DNA from: Mugil cephalus
Taxonomy: Eukaryota > Chordata > Actinopteri > Mugiliformes > Mugilidae
Direction: 5' to 3'
Length of the DNA: 64,000 nucleotides
Assembly (NCBI RefSeq): GCF_022458985.1
Contig: NC_061773.1
Coordinates: 25,950,001-26,014,000 of the forward strand
Below, in pieces: positions 52,719-64,000 of this stretch. The notes below the pieces were generated by a model that worked only from the letters and a program-made list of their open reading frames with translations, was not told the DNA's origin and ran no database searches. The translations under genes and the position numbers were made by a program. Every line of letters starts with the position of its first letter. The stretch's first letter is position 1.

Positions 52719-52803
52719 AGCGCGAGTCCTGTTGGCCCTGGAGAGAACCAGCTGCTGGGCTAAAAGCTCATAACGCCACTAAAAACCGCAGAGCAGTTCT
52801 ACG

Positions 52804-59892
<7,089 letters not shown>

Positions 59893-60870
59893 GGAACAGT
59901 CGACGGCCATCGAGACGTTTTCAAAGACGTTTTGTTCTTAAACACCGATTTTAATTTTAAAGCTCGTGTTCATATTAGCTGTTCTTGACATTTTAGTCGT
60001 CTTCTCTCACATACCAACTTCTTTCATTTCCCTTTTTCATGTGATCATCATCCGAGGACTGTGGAGTCGTTCTGCAGGGCTTTGACTTCCTTTATCATGT
60101 TTATTTGTGATCAGCAACTTTTCAGACCTTGCAAAGAAAAGAAAAAAAAAAAAATGCTTTCAGGTCTGGTGTTGGAGTTCCCGTTCAGATTATCATCCCT
60201 CAGATTCAGTTATTTCTGGATGTAAATTTGGTAAATGCATCATTTTTGAGAGGAGTTTTATCTGTATACTGTGTATGCAAAGGGAAGAGCAAGCTGAATA
60301 TAGAAATAATGATTACTGCTGCACTTAGCTCGCCCCCCAAACTGTGTTTTTGTTTTTATCTCTGTGTGGATGAGGGGGTCGTTTCTCGCCAGTTCCCAGA
60401 TTATGACATGGATATATATCAGTTTTATTTAAACAGTGGCCCCGTAAGAAAAGCTGCGAATGCGGATTTGAGAGGAATTTTCTTTCAAGTTGCTGTTAGG
60501 ATCATTTTATCCGTCGGATGTGTGCGCTTTGTTTGTCCACGCGAATCTAAATGAGTGCACCTTCTGCCCCTTAGTTGTTTTTATGTTCGATTCAAGTGCG
60601 TATTTGTCTTAACCAGGTCTTTCTCTGAGTCGTACTTTAAAACACACGAACTGGTATAAAGTCTAAGTAATGTCTGGCCTTTATTAATGAACACCTCAGG
60701 GATTGTTTCTGATGTTTGTACGTTTCTTTAGAAGATTGAAAGTCACCATCATTTCACCAGTGCTGTCTCCAGTTCATCAACCTTTGCTTTGTCCATATTG
60801 TTTTCCAAGATGTTACAGTACAGAGTGACTTGTACAAATTCCTGTGTAAATAAAACCGTTTTAATGATCA
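59893..60870 (+). other. zc3h11a 3' UTR
   Basis: Sequence from the stop codon to the presumed cleavage site. It is A/T rich and T rich near its end, with no repeat family recognised. The open frame at 60,129-60,554 is an incidental reading within it. Confidence 0.65.
60849..60854 (+). terminator. zc3h11a poly(A) signal
   Basis: Canonical AATAAA in TGTAAATAAAACC, about 960 bases after the stop codon. It is the only AATAAA with a suitable downstream T/G-rich stretch in the 3' region. Confidence 0.75.
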
Positions 60871-60879
60871 GCTGCTTCG

Positions 60880-61336
60880 GTGAATGAGTGTGGAAAAAGT
60901 GGAAATTACACAGAAGACAATGAAAATAAGTTTGTCCACTAAGTTAGTCAGAGATGTGGACAGAACCCAACACTGGGACCCAGGATTAAACAGCAGACAA
61001 CAATGTTAAGAAATTTAATTTCTTTTGAAGGAAACTTTATTATATGTCAACATTTTCCAAATTTACTTGACAACAAATGGGAAAAAACTGGAGTTATCAT
61101 TACTGATAGTTTACTTATAGTTTATCATGCTGTCATGCTACATTTGAGATCAAATTGGGACCTGATGTAGATAAATAAAAATCATATAAATTTAATGCCC
61201 TTTAATTTGAATTATTACCATGTGGCATTGTTTTTAACGAGCTACATTGGGTTAATTGTAGCCTCACACATGGGGGTTGTGGGTCTTCCTCAACTTTAGT
61301 TCTCTGCTCTAGACCTAGGAGTTGGAAGATTTTGCA
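60880..61336. other. Intergenic sequence after zc3h11a
   Basis: A/T-rich sequence without ORFs of interest, RNA genes or recognised repeats. Confidence 0.5.
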
Positions 61337-61610
61337 CATAGACTGTAAATAAAGATGGACGGTGGAACCGCTCCTCTAAAATTAAGCTAAAGCAAGTAGA
61401 GCTCCCCCTGGTGTCTGGCTGTAGTATAAGCTCCAACCCCTCCATGTTAGTGGATGGAACTAAAACTAAAACACTAAAATACCCGTCAAATATTTTTTTC
61501 CAAGGATGGTGTCTCTCATTTCATGTAGTTAATACAATGTCAATGCATGTTCAACGGTCAACTGTTTTAGTTATTTGACGCTATAAAAACAGGATGTGAC
61601 ATAATCCATA
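61337..61610 (+). mobile_element. MITE with CATAGACTGTA end, copy 3
   Basis: Left end CATAGACTGTAAATAAAGAT. The core AAGCAAGTAGAGCTCCCCCT, GTATAAGCTCCAACCCCTCC and CCATGTTAGTGGATGG matches copies 1 and 2. GACGCTATAAAAACAGGATG near its end matches copy 2 inverted. The right terminal repeat was not found. Confidence 0.6.
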
Positions 61611-61819
61611 AAGCGGTTCCAAGTAGTAAAGTGCGTAATTCACATAGTGGCTCTGTGCAAAATGGTGCCGCTCGTATCCTATCATGTCAACGGCAGTGCC
61701 GTCGGTTACCGTAAAAACGCTAAAATCTGGGGCATTTTTAGGGACAGCATTAGCCAGGGGACAGGCCATCTGAAACGGGGACTGTCCCCAGAAATCGGGG
61801 ATGTCTTGCCTCCCTATTT

Positions 61820-62676
61820 TGGGAGCCGTGGCAAAAAAGGTGATTCTTTTTTCAGAAAGGTGGCAAAAGAGTCGAGTCTTCATTGGGAGAGGTGGCAAAA
61901 GAGATGATTGTTCTTTGGGATGGATGGCAAAAGAGCTGGCTCTTCTTTGGGGGCTGTAGCTAAAGAGCCGACTCTTCCTTGGGAGAGGTGGTAAAAGAGC
62001 TGACTCTTCTTTGGGTTGGATGGCAAAAGAGCTGGCTCTTCTTAAGGATGGGAGGCTAAAGAGTTGTCTCTTTTTTGGGAGAGGTGGCAAAAGACCTGAC
62101 TCTTCTTTGGGATGGATGGCAAAAGAGCTGACTCTTCTTTGGGAGCTATGACTAAAGAGTCGACTCTTCCTTGGGAGAGGTGGTAAAAGAGCTGACTCTT
62201 CTTTGGGTTGGATGGCAAAAGAGCTGGCTCTTCTTTGGGATGGATGACAAAGGAGCTGGCTCTTCTTGAGGATGGGAGGCTAAAGAGTTGTCTCTTTTTT
62301 GGGAGAGGTGGCAAAAGACCTGACTCTTCTTTGGGATAGATGGGAAAAGAGACGATTGTTCTTTGGGATGGATGACAAAAGAGCTGGCCCTTCTTTGGGA
62401 TGATTGGAAAAAGAGCTGGCGTTTCTTTGGGAGAGGTGGCAAAAAATAGTGTTTTCTGGGATAAATGGCAAAAGAGGCAACTCTTCTTTGGGAGAGGGGG
62501 CAAAATAACCGATTCTTCTTTGGGAGCTGTGGAAAAAGAGACGACTCTTCTTTAGGAGAGATGGGAAAAGAGCTGACTCTTCTTTGGCAGCCGTAGAAAA
62601 AGAACCCATCCTCCTTTGGGAGCCGTGACATAAGAGCCGATTCTCAGAAAAGAGCCGGACTCCCCATCACTACAGC
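61820..62676. repeat. 32-bp minisatellite derived from a hAT-like terminus
   Basis: About 26 imperfect units of roughly 32 bp, typified by TTTGGGAGAGGTGGCAAAAG then AGCTGACTCTTC. Each unit contains a near-palindrome; at 62155-62168 it is perfect (AAGAGTCGACTCTT). The array ends GAGCCGGACTCCCCATCACTAC, whose reverse complement GTAGTGATGGGGAGTCCGG resembles the terminal repeat of hAT-type fish elements. The array therefore looks like an amplified transposon end. All three minus-strand frames stay open because units lack stops; these are not genes. It is not a CRISPR array, as there are no unique spacers. Confidence 0.85.
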
Positions 62677-62804
62677 TTGCGTCGTGGCTCCTCCCGTCCA
62701 GCAGGCGGAGGCATCACCTGAGCGCATCCGAAATCTGACCCCAGCTAGAAGCCGGTCCGCTTCCACTTCCCTCTTTAGTGAATGTAAACAGAAGGACGTG
62801 CCCG

Positions 62805-62846
62805 CTCCACCTCCACCTCCTCCTCCTCCTCCACCTCCTCCTCTCC
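62805..62846. repeat. (CTC)n/(CCACCT)n tract in presumed 5' UTR
   Basis: Pyrimidine trinucleotide repeat directly upstream of the zinc-finger gene start. It encodes a proline run in an upstream frame opening at 62,684 that stops at TAG 62864-62866, just before the ATG. Confidence 0.8.
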
Positions 62847-62869
62847 CACTCTGGAGACAGTGGTAGAAA

Positions 62870-63056
62870 ATGACCAAGCTGGAGCTGTTGAATGTGTTTC
62901 TGAACGACAGGCTGACGGCGGCAGCGGAGGAGATTTTTCGCGCAGTTAAAGACACGGTGGTTGAGTACCAGAGCGAGATCCTGCGCTCCAAAGACGAGAA
63001 CGAGCGTCTCAAGCGGCTGCTCAACGTGGCCGTGCAGCGGCTCCTGCTGCAGCCAG
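62870..63056 (+). CDS. C2H2 zinc-finger protein, first coding exon (partial gene)
   Basis: ATG at 62870 (context AGAAAATGACC) gives MTKLELLNVFLNDRLTAAAE and continues through EIFRAVKDTVVEYQSEIL and RSKDENERLKRLL, with 62 codons plus one base before donor CCAG|GTGAGC. A short leucine-rich helix followed by a coiled-coil region with this wording is the standard N-terminus of large teleost C2H2 zinc-finger proteins, probably nuclear DNA-binding factors. The zinc fingers are expected in later exons beyond the right edge; none is visible before 64,000. The particular gene cannot be named. Confidence 0.75.
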
Positions 63057-63352
63057 GTGAGCTAGTAGCTAGAGGCTGGATGTTTGCACTGCTTCTCACC
63101 TCAACCCCTGTCTTCAGTGATGTGCTGAGTGTCACGACTGATCTCATTCAGAATATGCACCCCTCCAGACACCATAACATAAACAGTGCCTCCTTCCACC
63201 AGTAAATTAACCTGCGACGTTTTAAACACCTGACGTAAGACATTAAGCCTGTCACACAGAAATTTGTTTTCTTTCCTAGGGCTGTGAGAGCAAGAAAAAA
63301 AGTTCGTTTTGGACAAGTAATTTATACTTGACAAGAATGTGGCGATGTATAG
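63057..63352 (+). other. Start of zinc-finger gene intron 1
   Basis: Intron sequence following donor GTGAGC. No second exon was recognised up to the repeat that starts near 63,353. Confidence 0.5.
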
Positions 63353-63640
63353 GTGGTTTATACTTCTGCGTCAAGTTGACGCAGAGGCTACAGCGACGAC
63401 GGCAGCTTCTGCATCTCCGTAATTTTCAAATTGATTGTTTTGGACTAATCAAGAATCTGTAGAGTTAAGTAAGGAGGTTTGGAGATGCAAACATTTGTGT
63501 GACTTGTAGTTGGTAAACATTTCATTGTTGAATATGTAACAGGACCCGACTGGCAAAAAAACGCCAACTATCGTTTGGGAGGCGTTGTTACAGAGCTAGC
63601 CAGACTGACGAGTGCACAAGTATAAATGGCAGCGTCTATA
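63353..63640 (+). mobile_element. Dispersed repeat, family B, copy 3
   Basis: Begins GTGGTTTATACTTCTGCG with the perfect small palindrome TGCGTCAAGTTGACGCA. It continues CAGCTTCTGCATCTCCGT, TTGATTGTTTTGGA, TTTGGGAGGCGTTGTTACAG and ACGAGTGCACAAGTATAAAT. The same order is seen inverted at 47,985-48,525. Confidence 0.6.
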
Positions 63641-64000
63641 GCCTGCTGTGCTCTAAAAGAGCCTAAACTAAAGTCTCAGGGAACTTCTCAGGGAAAGTCC
63701 TCCCACTGCACCATACATAACACGCGCTAAGCATTGTGGGAGATGCGGGAGATTAGACTAGAGGCAATTTTTTTGGATGTTTCTAAGCCGTTCAGTCAAC
63801 AGGCACATCAATCTCTACCCAGGAGAGATTAGCGGTTAGCACATTTTGAATATTACTATATGGGAGCTCGCCACCGGCATTTCCACTCTTCCATATTAAC
63901 CACGCAGAATAGTTGTCGGACACGACAGGTGATAACAAAATTATGTCATATTGTTCTTGTAGTCCGAGGAGCGAGAAGAAACTGTAACAGCCTTTACAGA
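63641..64000. other. Right edge, intron 1 of zinc-finger gene
   Basis: No exon, RNA gene or repeat terminus was recognised in the final 360 bases. Confidence 0.5.

Noticed and set aside
61581..62631. Overlapping minus-strand frames with PKKSRLF-type repeats
   Set aside because: They come from the 32-bp minisatellite, whose units lack stops in every frame. Three frames give similar repeats, so there is no selection for one of them.
61820..62676. CRISPR-like repeat array
   Set aside because: The units are contiguous and imperfect, with no unique spacers, no leader and no cas genes, in vertebrate DNA.
62684..62866. 60-codon proline-rich protein before the zinc-finger gene
   Set aside because: It is driven by the (CTC)n tract and stops directly before the conserved zinc-finger start. 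At most it is a uORF.

Overview
The window is vertebrate nuclear DNA, most likely from a teleost (ray-finned) fish. The genes have many short exons with GT-AG introns, there are no operons, and the introns are crowded with teleost-type repeats: Tc1 elements, hAT-type MITEs, LINE 3' tails, and (CA)n or (ATCT)n microsatellites. The last gene opens with an N-terminus typical of the large fish C2H2 zinc-finger families. I cannot name the species. No bacterial, viral or CRISPR content was seen.

Layout. (1) About 1.2-3.0 kb, minus strand: the first two coding exons of a cytochrome b561-domain gene (cyb561d1); the rest lies beyond the left edge. (2) 3-7 kb: intergenic, mostly decayed DNA transposons. 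(3) 7.2-24.0 kb, minus strand: a complete ten-exon ataxin-7-like 2 gene (atxn7l2), a SAGA-type deubiquitinase-module subunit, ending in a proposed 18-nt coding exon, with a CRE-containing promoter near 24.0 kb. (4) 24-29.6 kb: gene-poor repeat region. (5) 29.9-48.9 kb, minus strand: a complete six-exon synaptophysin-like 2 gene (sypl2), whose intron 3 carries an apparently intact Tc1 transposon with a 340-residue transposase. (6) 48.9-50.5 kb: the shared upstream region of two divergent genes, with an (ATCT)25 microsatellite. (7) About 50.5-60.9 kb, plus strand: zc3h11a, a three-CCCH-finger mRNA-export factor; 15 coding exons were resolved (864 residues). (8) 61.3-62.7 kb: a MITE and a minisatellite of about 32-bp units grown from the end of a hAT-like element. 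(9) 62.87 kb to the right edge, plus strand: the first coding exon of a C2H2 zinc-finger gene.

The order sypl2, atxn7l2, cyb561d1, all on one strand, matches what I recall of human 1p13.3, so paralogue names rest on synteny as well as sequence. zc3h11a maps to 1q32 in human, so its head-to-head contact with sypl2 is not shared with human. The genes are not known to share a pathway: the block mixes a membrane redox protein, a chromatin subunit, a vesicle or triad membrane protein, an RNA-export factor and a probable DNA-binding protein.

Exon joins were checked by reading phase. In all three multi-exon genes every intron keeps the frame, and the totals end on stop codons (atxn7l2 798 residues, sypl2 235, zc3h11a 864). 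No clearly novel system was found. The most interesting items are the tiny coding exons, a possible spliced uORF of zc3h11a ending in an ATGA overlap, the intact antisense Tc1, the hAT-derived palindromic minisatellite, and an exon-duplication signature in zc3h11a.
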